In this document: positions 29,570 through 37,194 of the stretch, in pieces | How positions within the stretch are numbered: the first letter of the stretch is position 1 | How the letters are laid out: each line of letters starts with the position of its first letter | NCBI GenBank assembly: GCA_017542475.1 | Contig: JAFXXD010000048.1 | Coordinates: 1 to 50,078, forward strand | Reading direction: 5' to 3' | Length of the DNA stretch: 50,078 nt | Source: Ruminococcus sp. | GTDB taxonomy: Bacteria > Bacillota > Clostridia > Oscillospirales > Ruminococcaceae | The notes under the pieces: model-generated | Told to the model about the DNA's origin: nothing | The model's input: only the letters and a program-made list of their open reading frames with translations | The model's database searches: none | Position numbers and translations under genes: made by a program

Positions 29570-29830
29570 TCATCTCTGTTCACAGATAAGCTTTATAGCT
29601 GTTCTTTCCTCGCCGTCTATCTGGATGTTTGCGAATGCGGGTATGCAGATGAGGTCGATACCTATGGGAGCAAGGTAGCCTCGTGCTATTGCGATAGCCT
29701 TTATCGCCTGATTTGACGCGCCTGCACCTACTGCCTGTACCTCAACAGCTTTCTGCTCTCTGATAACTCCTGCAATAGCGCCTGCGACTGAGTTTGGTGT
29801 TGAATGTGATGATACTTTTAAGACCTCCAT
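29570..29830 (-). CDS. spoVS: Stage V sporulation protein S
   Basis: 86 aa, exactly the SpoVS length. The sequence is a textbook match: MEVLKVSSHSTPNSVAGAIA, EVQAVGAGASNQAIKAIAIA, and GIDLICIPAFANIQIDGEER. It is an Alba-like DNA-associated factor affecting septation and sporulation. I start at ATG 29830, which has CAGGAGG upstream; the open frame to 29968 has no ribosome site and overlaps the promoter. In Bacillus the gene follows ymdB, and the same order is kept here on the minus strand. Confidence 0.97.
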   Translation of the reverse strand: MEVLKVSSHSTPNSVAGAIAGVIREQKAVEVQAVGAGASNQAIKAIAIARGYLAPIGIDLICIPAFANIQIDGEERTAIKLICEQR

Positions 29831-29939
29831 AGTTGTGACCTCCTGTAAAATGATATTTGCACTGGTTTTACTATTGATTTTTGTGAAATGAAATACAAAA
29901 ACTTTCGCAAAATATTTAATAGTTTTAGTACATACATAC

Positions 29940-29968
29940 ATCATAGCACAATTTTTCCCAAATTGCAA
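29940..29968 (-). promoter_or_regulatory. spoVS promoter
   Basis: TTGCAA (29963-29968), 17-nt spacer, TATGAT (29940-29945) on the minus strand. The leader of about 100 nt is AT-rich. No clear sigma-H site was seen. Confidence 0.6.
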
Positions 29969-29991
29969 TAGTTTGAGAAAAACTTTGTAGA

Positions 29992-30762
29992 TTATCTTAT
30001 AATCAGGCGTTCAATTTTGTGCGATTTGCCGCATTTCTCGTCAAATTCGACACATACTCCGCAGAGGAAGCAGCCGCCCTCCGCTTCCTTGAAGCGGACA
30101 GGCGTGCGGAAGCGGAAGCGCTCCACGCAAGGGTCTATGGCGGCTCCGAGGCTTGAGAGCTCGACGCCCGTCATACCCGCGTCGGTGATATAGGCGGTGT
30201 GTCCGCCGAGTATAGCCTCGTCGGCGGTCTGCACGTGGGTGTGCGTGCCGAATACGCCGCTGACCTTACCCGTGAGATAGTGTCCCATAGCCTTTTTCTC
30301 GGAGGTAGCCTCCGCGTGGAAGTCCACGAAAATGTTGGGCGTGTCAATGTCGGCGAGCAGCTCGTCCGCCTTCGTGAAGGGGTTGTCGAGAGGCTCCATA
30401 AACACCGTGCCCATAAGGTTTATCACGGCTACGGAGTAGGCGCCCATATCGAGCGTGTATATGCCGTGCCCGACAGCGCCGCCGTCGGGGTAGTTGGCGG
30501 GGCGGAGGATATATTCGGCGTCGAAGAGACCGAGAGCCTCACGGCGCTTGAAGGCGTGGTTTCCCGTGGTGATGACGTCTGCTCCTGCGCGGACGAGAGC
30601 GTCTGCGGAGGCGGCTGTTATTCCGTCGCCTGCGGCGGAGTTCTCGCCGTTGACTATCGTGATATCTACGGCGTACTGCCGCTTTATCAGGCTGAGCTTC
30701 GAGGTGAGGAAGTCGCTGCCCGACCTGCCGACCACGTCGCCGATGAATAAGAGGTTTTTCAA
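29992..30762 (-). CDS. ymdB: YmdB-family metallophosphoesterase (cyclic-nucleotide phosphodiesterase)
   Basis: 256 aa. Metal-binding motifs are at the expected positions: IGDVVGRSG, NGENSAAGDGIT, TTGNHAFKR, VDFHAEATSEK, and GTHTHVQTAD with ITDAGMTG. YmdB is linked to 2',3'-cyclic nucleotide phosphodiesterase activity and to biofilm and colony development in Bacillus. The start is a TTG at 30762 (no ATG nearby), with CGGAGAG upstream. Its gene order with spoVS, 160 nt downstream, is conserved in Firmicutes. A promoter lies just upstream. Confidence 0.95.
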   Translation of the reverse strand: MKNLLFIGDVVGRSGSDFLTSKLSLIKRQYAVDITIVNGENSAAGDGITAASADALVRAGADVITTGNHAFKRREALGLFDAEYILRPANYPDGGAVGHGIYTLDMGAYSVAVINLMGTVFMEPLDNPFTKADELLADIDTPNIFVDFHAEATSEKKAMGHYLTGKVSGVFGTHTHVQTADEAILGGHTAYITDAGMTGVELSSLGAAIDPCVERFRFRTPVRFKEAEGGCFLCGVCVEFDEKCGKSHKIERLIIR

Positions 30763-30795
30763 GGTGTTTCTCTCCGTTCGTTGGATTTGTATTAT

Positions 30796-30825
30796 TATAG
30801 CACCTGCGGGGAGAGCTTGTCAATA
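30796..30825 (-). promoter_or_regulatory. ymdB promoter
   Basis: TTGACA at about 30820-30825, an 18-nt spacer and TATAAT at about 30796-30801 on the minus strand, 34 nt before the TTG start. Confidence 0.75.
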
Positions 30826-30859
30826 GCGGGAAATGACGAAGAGAGAAGAATTGTGGGAA

Positions 30860-30883
30860 TGTAGGGGCGGCGGTGTGAGCCCG
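30860..30883. repeat. Partial cloverleaf element (5' half)
   Basis: TGTAGGGGCGGCGGTGTGAG then CCCGC, a 5' half without the closing 3' arm. It is followed by the AATGCGTAATGCGTAATT-type AT-rich repeat (30887-30917), as also seen near 12331. Confidence 0.6.
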
Positions 30884-30920
30884 CTCAATGCGTAATGCGT
30901 AATTGTTAATTCGGAATTGT

Positions 30921-30986
30921 TGTAGGGGCTGATGCCCACATCAGCCCGTCTGTATTTTGCGGGTCGATGTAGGCATCGACCTCTAC
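30921..30986. repeat. Cloverleaf intergenic element, copy 7 (type GCTGATG/GTCGATG)
   Basis: Outer TGTAGGGG/CCTCTAC (one substitution). Hairpin 1 is GCTGATG-CCCA-CATCAGC, the inner stem is CCCG/CGGG, and hairpin 2 is GTCGATG-TAGG-CATCGAC. It is the inverse of the copy at 15391-15456. Confidence 0.85.
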
Positions 30987-30996
30987 GCAGTTCTGT

Positions 30997-31067
30997 TGTA
31001 GGGACGACCATTGGTCGTCCGCCGAATATTTGCACAAATTTGCGGACGCGCAATGCGCGTCCCTACA
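30997..31067. repeat. Cloverleaf intergenic element, copy 8 (type GACCATTGGTC/GCGCAATGCGC)
   Basis: Outer TGTAGGGAC/GTCCCTACA with hairpins GACCATTGGTC and GCGCAATGCGC and inner stem GTCCGC/GCGGAC. It is the third copy of this type, and its inner loop of about 19 nt is unlike the other two. Confidence 0.85.
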
Positions 31068-31170
31068 TCATTTTGTTCTTATGCGATTGTCACTTTTCCA
31101 CGCTCTGCCGCATATAATGTACCGTATAACTACGGCGTGCCGTATGCCGTGAAGCGGCGGAGGTCACATT

Positions 31171-32991
31171 ATGTGCGGAATCGCAGGTATCATCAGCTTT
31201 AAAGACGATATGCGCGCCGAGCTCGGCGCGTGCAGGAAAATGCAGACCGCCCTGCTTCACCGCGGTCCCGACCAGCGCGGAGTATACCTCTCGCAGGAGG
31301 CTGCGCTCGTCCACACGCGGCTCGCGGTCATCGACATATCGGGCGGCAGACAGCCAATGACCCTCACCGTCGGCGGGCGCGAGTACACCATCGTATACAA
31401 CGGCGAGCTCTACAACACCGACGAGCTCCGCGGAGAGCTCGGCTGCGAGTTCAGCACCCGCTCCGATACCGAGGTCGTACTGCGGAGCTACATCGAGTGG
31501 GGCGAGAGCTGCGTTGATCGATTCAACGGCATTTTCGCGTTCGCGGTCTATGACGCCGCCGAGCACCGCGTCTTCCTCGCCCGCGACAGGATAGGCGTGA
31601 AGCCGCTTTTCTTCTATGAGACGGCGGATAAGCTCATTTTCGCCTCGGAGCTGCCCGCTCTCCTCGAAAATCCCGATATCCCGCACGAAATAGACGAGTA
31701 CGGAGCGGCGGAGCTCCTGCTGATATCTCCCTCGCGGACGCAGGGCTGCGGCGTGATACGCGGCGTGCGGGAGCTGAAAAGCGGTGAATGCGGCTACTAT
31801 TCGGCAGACGGGCTGGAGCTCCGCACCTACTGGCAGCTCCGTGCACATGAGCACACCGAGACCTTTGAGCAGACTGTCGAGCACACCCGCGAGCTCGTCC
31901 TCGACGCGATACGGCGGCAGCTCGTGTCCGATGTGCCCGTGTGCACCTTCCTCTCGGGAGGGCTCGATTCGAGCCTGATATCGTCGGTCGCGGCGTCGGA
32001 GCTGAAAAAGCAGGGCAAGCGGCTCGACACCTTCTCCGTGGATTACCGCGACAATGACAGGTACTTCCAGAAGTCCCGTTTTCAGCCGAACAGCGACCCC
32101 GAATACATCAATATTATGGCGGATTACCTCGGCTCGGAGCACCACCGGGTCATCGTCGATACGCCCGAGCTCGTCGGAGCTCTCGAAGCCGCCGTGGAAG
32201 CCCGCGGTCTGCCTGCTATGGCGGACGTGGACGCTTCCATGCTCCTGCTCTGCCGCGAGATAAAGAAGACAGGGACGGTCGCGCTCTCGGGCGAGTGCGC
32301 AGACGAGCTCTTCGGCGGCTATCCGTGGTACCGTGACAAGGATATCCGCGAGACGGACGGCTTCCCGTGGGCGCAGAGCACCGCCTACCGCGGGCGCTTC
32401 CTCTGTGAGAGGTACGCGCGGCTCATCGACGCCGACGAGTACGTATATTCCGCGTATCGGCGCACTGCCGACAGCGCTGACAGACTGCCCTCGGACAGCC
32501 CGCTCGAGAGCCGTATGCGCGAGATGACGGAGCTCAATTTCCGCTGGTTTATGCAGAATCTCCTCGACCGCAAGGACAGAATGTCGATGTACAGCGGGCT
32601 GGAGGTGCGCGTGCCCTTCTGCGACTACCGTATCGCGGAGTATATGTACAGCGTGCCGTGGGAATTCAAGGACTATAAGGGGCGCGAGAAGGGGCTGCTC
32701 CGCGAGGCGGTGAGCGGGCTCCTGCCTGACGAGGTGCTGTGGCGGAAGAAGAGCCCCTACCCGAAGACGCACAACCCCGCCTTTTTAGCGGCTGTGACGG
32801 AGCGGCTGAGGGCGGTACTCGCCGAGGGTACGCCGCTGACGGAGCTTGTCCGCCGCGAGGAGCTCGAGCGGCTGCTCACTCATGAGGAGAGGGTGCAGTG
32901 GTACGGGCAGCTGATGAATCTCCCGCAGACCATAGCCTTTTTCGTGCAGCTCGACTACTGGCTGAAGCGGTATTCGATAAAGCTCGTCTGA
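31171..32991 (+). CDS. asnB: Asparagine synthase, glutamine-hydrolysing (AsnB)
   Basis: 606 aa. The N-terminal Ntn glutaminase starts MCGIAGIISF with the catalytic Cys2, followed by LHRGPDQRG, the segment from RLAVIDISGGRQPM, and YNGELYN. The C-terminal ATP domain has the PP-loop SGGLDSSLISS and ALSGECADELFGGYPWY. It converts aspartate, glutamine and ATP to asparagine. Start ATG at 31171 has GGAGGTCACATT upstream. It is monocistronic, with cloverleaf elements directly upstream. Some AsnB paralogues modify cell-wall or other peptides, so a role outside asparagine synthesis is possible but nothing here demands it. Confidence 0.96.
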   Translation: MCGIAGIISFKDDMRAELGACRKMQTALLHRGPDQRGVYLSQEAALVHTRLAVIDISGGRQPMTLTVGGREYTIVYNGELYNTDELRGELGCEFSTRSDTEVVLRSYIEWGESCVDRFNGIFAFAVYDAAEHRVFLARDRIGVKPLFFYETADKLIFASELPALLENPDIPHEIDEYGAAELLLISPSRTQGCGVIRGVRELKSGECGYYSADGLELRTYWQLRAHEHTETFEQTVEHTRELVLDAIRRQLVSDVPVCTFLSGGLDSSLISSVAASELKKQGKRLDTFSVDYRDNDRYFQKSRFQPNSDPEYINIMADYLGSEHHRVIVDTPELVGALEAAVEARGLPAMADVDASMLLLCREIKKTGTVALSGECADELFGGYPWYRDKDIRETDGFPWAQSTAYRGRFLCERYARLIDADEYVYSAYRRTADSADRLPSDSPLESRMREMTELNFRWFMQNLLDRKDRMSMYSGLEVRVPFCDYRIAEYMYSVPWEFKDYKGREKGLLREAVSGLLPDEVLWRKKSPYPKTHNPAFLAAVTERLRAVLAEGTPLTELVRREELERLLTHEERVQWYGQLMNLPQTIAFFVQLDYWLKRYSIKLV

Positions 32992-33214
32992 GGTGAGTTG
33001 GGTCGGGGCGGCGGAAGGGAGGCGGGCTCCGCCGCCGCGGCAGTAAATGATTATATTATAATAGTATCGGTATATAAGGGAATTATATTTACTATTTAGT
33101 GCTTTGAAAAAGGGGATTTGGACACTTTATCAGTGCAAAATGACGAATTACAAGTTAATGCTTTTGTCTCAGTTTACAATTATATCAAAAAATATGAAAA
33201 TGTACGATTTTATG

Positions 33215-33243
33215 TTGCAATTTGAGTTGCGTTGTGATATAAT
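33215..33243 (+). promoter_or_regulatory. Distal promoter candidate upstream of pilC
   Basis: TTGCAA (33215-33220), 17-nt spacer, TATAAT (33238-33243), about 260 nt before pilC. It would give a long leader. It may instead drive a small RNA, but none is recognised. Confidence 0.5.
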
Positions 33244-33415
33244 ATTTGTGTAAGTTAAACAATGTGCAGCATGGGTACATCAATGCTGCGTTTTGTTCTG
33301 CCTTGAGATTGTTTTTTGTAGAATAATCGAACTATGTCCTGACGAATAATACAAATGGTATAATTGTTGGTGAATATTAATAAAATCCGATTGATTATTT
33401 ATGGCAAAAAAACGA

Positions 33416-33444
33416 TTGAAAAGTAACTGTTAAAATGGTATAAT
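33416..33444 (+). promoter_or_regulatory. Proximal promoter of the pilus operon
   Basis: TTGAAA (33416-33421), 17-nt spacer, TATAAT (33439-33444). The -10 context AAATGGTATAATTGTT occurs a second time at about 33352-33368, without a good -35 partner, a direct repeat of uncertain meaning. Confidence 0.75.
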
Positions 33445-33504
33445 TGTTATTATTAGGGCAGTATGGATTGTTCCGGCTTAAACAAAAACTATGGAGGTGG
33501 TTGT

Positions 33505-34707
33505 ATGAAGAGTTATTCCTACGTTGCTCAGGACGCGCACGGCAAGCAGGTCAAGGGCAAGGCGAATGCCGAGAATGAACAGGAATTCCTCGAAAAGATG
33601 AAAGAACGAGGAGTGTTCATCAAGGATTACAAGGAAGACGATTCAAGTAACACGAGATCAATCTACAAGTTCAGCACGAAAGAGCTTGCGTTCTGCTGTC
33701 GACAGCTCAGCGCGATGCTTACCTCGGGTCTGACGCTTGTAAAGGCGATCGACATTCTTGTCAAGGAACAGGAAAACGAAAAAGCAAGAGCTATCTGGCA
33801 GGACATCTACGAGAACGTACAGAAGGGTGAATCCTTCTCGTCAACTCTTGAGATGCATTCGGGTTCTTTCCCCGAGTTCCTCATTTCGATGGCAAATGCG
33901 GGCGAGTCGAGCGGTTCGCTGGACGTTATTATGACAAGAATGGCTGAGCATTACGCCAAGGAGAACAAGCTCAAGAACACCGTCAAGGGCGCTATGGTCT
34001 ACCCTGCGATACTCGCGGTGCTCTGCGTAGTTATCGTAATGTTTCTCTTCATCGTTATCATGCCTAACTTCCTCGCAATGTATGAGGATCCCGACCAGAT
34101 GCCTGCACTGACCAAGATCATGTCGGCTATCTCGGACTTCCTCAGAACAAAGTGGTATATAGTTATCATCCTTGTACTCGGTGCTTTCTTCGGCTTCAGA
34201 TATGCAATGAAGGTCCCGAGCTTCCGCTACAAGGTAGACAGACTTATCCTCAAGGGACCAATGTGGGGCCCTCTCGTAACAAAGATCTATACGGGACGTT
34301 TCGCAAGAACCCTTTCTTCACTTTATTCCAGTGGTATCCCTATGGTAGAGTGCTTACAGAAATCCTCGGCTATCCTCTCGAACAGATACGTTGATGAGAA
34401 GTTCCTCGACGTTGTCGATGAGGTAAAGCAGGGTGAAACTCTATCGGCTTCCATCACGAGGACCGAGCTCTTTGAGCCTATGTTCTGCTCGGTAATCTAC
34501 GTTGGTGAGGAGTCGGGTGCCCTCGATTCCATCCTCGAGAAAACTTCCGATTACTACGAGGAAGAATCCGACTCGGCTGTACAGCGCCTTGTAAGTCTTG
34601 TTGAGCCTGTGCTCCTCATCTTCATAGGCGTTATCATAGGTCTTGTTGTTATCGGTATCTACCCCGCGCTCTACGGATCGCTGGCAGGTCTCGAAAACGA
34701 AGAATAA
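33505..34707 (+). CDS. pilC: Type IV pilus inner-membrane platform protein PilC
   Basis: 400 aa from ATG 33505 (MKSYSYVAQDAHGKQVKG), with TGGAGG upstream; the open frame reaches 33463 without support. Two GspF repeats are visible: FCCRQLSAMLTSGLTLVKA and GRFARTLSSLYSSGIPMVEC, each followed by membrane helices (for example AILAVLCVVIVMFLFIVIMP). PilC is the platform on which PilB and PilT act to extend or retract the pilus. It is the first gene of the operon, 21 nt before the pilM-pilN gene. Confidence 0.95.
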   Translation: MKSYSYVAQDAHGKQVKGKANAENEQEFLEKMKERGVFIKDYKEDDSSNTRSIYKFSTKELAFCCRQLSAMLTSGLTLVKAIDILVKEQENEKARAIWQDIYENVQKGESFSSTLEMHSGSFPEFLISMANAGESSGSLDVIMTRMAEHYAKENKLKNTVKGAMVYPAILAVLCVVIVMFLFIVIMPNFLAMYEDPDQMPALTKIMSAISDFLRTKWYIVIILVLGAFFGFRYAMKVPSFRYKVDRLILKGPMWGPLVTKIYTGRFARTLSSLYSSGIPMVECLQKSSAILSNRYVDEKFLDVVDEVKQGETLSASITRTELFEPMFCSVIYVGEESGALDSILEKTSDYYEEESDSAVQRLVSLVEPVLLIFIGVIIGLVVIGIYPALYGSLAGLENEE

Positions 34708-34728
34708 TGGAAAGGTGGAAAAAGGAAA

Positions 34729-36336
34729 ATGCTTTCATTTGATATAACTGACAGAAACGTCCGTGTCGTTAAGGGCGTTGAGAGCAACGGAAAGATCAAG
34801 ATCAGCTCCGCTGCCACACTTAACCTCGAAGAGGGTCTTATCGTAAACGGCCACGTCAGGGACGTTCCCAACGTTGCCACACTTATCAACGGCGTGCTCA
34901 AGAGAAACAAGATGCCCGACAAGGAGGCTATCGTTTCTATCTCCTCGAACCTCACGATATTCAAGGAAATGACTGTTGCCCGCGTTAAGGGTCAGGATCT
35001 CCAGAAGACCGTAAAGCAGCAGGTTCAGGCTGAGCTCAACCTCGACGATTCCTACAGCGTTACTTACGTTATAGTAGGCGAGGCTATGGAGAGAGGCGAT
35101 ACAGGCGAGCCGCTGGTACGCATCCTCGCTACAGCCTGCCCCTATGAGATCGTAAACAGCTACAGAGAGGTCTTCAAGCTCCTCGGTATCTCACTCAGGT
35201 CGGTAATGGTCGGCTGTAACTGTATCACAAAGGTTCTTCTTGCTGATACAAGGATCAAGTCGAAGATGCCCCTCCTCGCTGTTCAGATCGACAACAACTT
35301 CATCTCTCTCAACCTCTATGAGGCAGGTCAGCTCTCGTTCTCACGTTTCGCCACCATCGACCCCGATGACTACGGCGGATCCGCTGACTACGTTTTCGAG
35401 GCTGTCAACGAGAATATCTTCCGTATGCTGCAGTTCCACAGAAGCCGCAATACGGGCGAGACTATCGAGAACGTTGTATTCTACGGCGATACCCACGATT
35501 ATGTAAGACTTACGGACGAACTTGAAAAGCTCGACCTCAATACGAGCCTTATCAACGTTCCTCCGCAGATACACGGTCACGAGAACCTCGAGTTCTCACT
35601 CTACGCTAACGCTATCGGCGCTATGTTCAAGCGTAATAAGGAGACCGAGAAGATCAACCTTCTCGATACCGAGCTTGGCGCAGCGATCAAGAGAGCAAGC
35701 GGCGGTGCAAACGGTACCGGCGGTACTATCCCGATGCTCGCTATGATACTCGGTGCAGGCGTTATCGTCGGCGGTATCTGGGGCGTTATGTCGGTGATCG
35801 ACTTCGGCATCAAGCACGAGATCAAGGACATCAGAGAGTATATCGACTCTCCCGAGACCCAGAAGAAGCTCGCTCACCGCGAGAAGCTTCTCGGTATCAA
35901 GAGCAAGGTCGATGCTTACAACACCAAGATGGTAAATGCTCACGATGCATTCTACTCGCAGCCGGCTATCGATCAGGATAAGTACGAGACGATACAGGTA
36001 GTCCTCGATAAGACAGCCGAGGATCTCGAGCTCGATTTCGCAGCTATCTCGACTCCTACATATGATAACGGCGTATTCACATTTAGCGTATCTGCTGCAG
36101 GAAGCAAGGAAATGGTCCAGAAGCTTCCTTCACTCTACATCGACAACCTTCTCGATGAGGAATTCTCTGATAATAATGAGTACTATTCAAGTGCTTCGTA
36201 CTCGGGATATACCGTTAACATTGATAAAGATGAAAACGGTGAGATCAACGAGGACAAGGAATCAGTTGACTTCAGCGTTACAATGGCTCTGAAAGAGCGT
36301 GAGAGCGCTTACAAGCCTGAGAAATCCGATAACTAA
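34729..36336 (+). CDS. PilM-PilN fusion protein, type IV pilus alignment complex
   Basis: 535 aa in one frame. Residues 1 to about 300 resemble PilM, the actin-like cytoplasmic protein (MLSFDITDRNVRVVKG, SISSNLTIFKEMTVARVKG, TACPYEIVNSYREVFKLLG). At residues 309-312 is INLL, the conserved PilN N-terminal motif that in separate PilN proteins docks into PilM. It is followed by a membrane helix (PMLAMILGAGVIVGGIWGVM, about 333-355) and an extracytoplasmic coiled and beta region. The protein thus joins cytoplasmic and membrane halves of the alignment complex. Strong AAGGAAA ribosome site. It is followed by pilO 17 nt later. Confidence 0.88.
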   Translation: MLSFDITDRNVRVVKGVESNGKIKISSAATLNLEEGLIVNGHVRDVPNVATLINGVLKRNKMPDKEAIVSISSNLTIFKEMTVARVKGQDLQKTVKQQVQAELNLDDSYSVTYVIVGEAMERGDTGEPLVRILATACPYEIVNSYREVFKLLGISLRSVMVGCNCITKVLLADTRIKSKMPLLAVQIDNNFISLNLYEAGQLSFSRFATIDPDDYGGSADYVFEAVNENIFRMLQFHRSRNTGETIENVVFYGDTHDYVRLTDELEKLDLNTSLINVPPQIHGHENLEFSLYANAIGAMFKRNKETEKINLLDTELGAAIKRASGGANGTGGTIPMLAMILGAGVIVGGIWGVMSVIDFGIKHEIKDIREYIDSPETQKKLAHREKLLGIKSKVDAYNTKMVNAHDAFYSQPAIDQDKYETIQVVLDKTAEDLELDFAAISTPTYDNGVFTFSVSAAGSKEMVQKLPSLYIDNLLDEEFSDNNEYYSSASYSGYTVNIDKDENGEINEDKESVDFSVTMALKERESAYKPEKSDN

Positions 36337-36353
36337 TGGGGAGGTAGATAGAA

Positions 36354-37136
36354 ATGAAACTCAATTACAGAGATAAGATCATATTAGGCGCGCTCCTTGC
36401 CTTCGTTATACTTCTTGCAGGCTTCTTCCTTCTTATCAAGCCCAAGTATACAGCGATAAAGGACGATTCCGACCAGCTGACAAAGGTTCAGGCGGAAAGA
36501 GATGAAGTTGACGCCAAGATAGCAGAGATCAAGCCCCTTCAGGACGAGATCAAGGCTACATACGACGCAACAACAAAGCTCACAAATGATTTCGTTGCTT
36601 ACAACGATATCTACAATGCACGCAAGCTCGATCAGTATATGCAGCATTTCGCAGAGGACTGCGAAGTGAAGATCACTCAGCTTTCTGCTTCTGATCTTGC
36701 TGACGGTTCACTCGGTTATTATTACTTCACTCCTACATACGTAGGCGAGACAATGCTCGGTGAGGCTGACCTCAACGGCGACAGACAGGCTGCTATCGCA
36801 GAGGATAAGGCTGAGAGCGACAGCCTCTCGTCAAGAACACAGGAGAGCGTTCTTTTGGGTTCATACGAGATCAATGTTACCGGCACAAAGGAAAACCTCT
36901 ATAAGTACCTTCAGGCTATCGAGGATCAGGATAAGACGATCATCATCAACTCGGTTCAGGCAGACGGTCTGATCATCAACCCCGAGGCTTATGAGAAGCG
37001 CGCGGAAGTTCTTGATATCGAGCTTTCCGATGATGAAAAGGAACAGCTCGAGGATGATGCGGAGGTTAATGCAACTCTCAATATATCACTCTATTCGGTA
37101 TTTGCACTCTCAGAACCTAACGTAGAAGCAGATTAA
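36354..37136 (+). CDS. pilO: PilO-like pilus assembly protein
   Basis: 260 aa with a single N-terminal membrane helix (IILGALLAFVILLAGFFLLI), then a coiled-coil stretch (DQLTKVQAERDEVDAKIAEI) and an extracytoplasmic domain, the standard PilO plan. It comes directly after the PilM-PilN gene, as in other pilus operons where pilM, pilN and pilO are consecutive. It likely forms a complex with the PilN part. Start ATG 36354 has GGGGAGG upstream. Confidence 0.9.
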   Translation: MKLNYRDKIILGALLAFVILLAGFFLLIKPKYTAIKDDSDQLTKVQAERDEVDAKIAEIKPLQDEIKATYDATTKLTNDFVAYNDIYNARKLDQYMQHFAEDCEVKITQLSASDLADGSLGYYYFTPTYVGETMLGEADLNGDRQAAIAEDKAESDSLSSRTQESVLLGSYEINVTGTKENLYKYLQAIEDQDKTIIINSVQADGLIINPEAYEKRAEVLDIELSDDEKEQLEDDAEVNATLNISLYSVFALSEPNVEAD

Positions 37137-37194
37137 TGACCTGACCCTTCGCTTACAGTTATTAGAGAAATATAACTTGAAAGGCGGTTAAGAA

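Larger units (their letters stand above)
32992..33504. other. Long regulatory gap between asnB and the pilus operon
   Basis: A GC-rich hairpin (GGCGGCGGA 33007-33015 with TCCGCCGCC 33028-33036) stands just after asnB as a weak terminator candidate. The following 400 nt are very AT-rich and hold at least two promoters facing the pilus genes. I looked for a c-di-GMP riboswitch here and did not see a conserved GEMM core. No gene is supported. Confidence 0.6.

Noticed and set aside
33000-33504. Cyclic-di-GMP riboswitch upstream of pilus genes
   Set aside because: This is common upstream of clostridial pili, so I looked for the conserved GEMM core and its tetraloop receptor, and did not find it here or before pilA.
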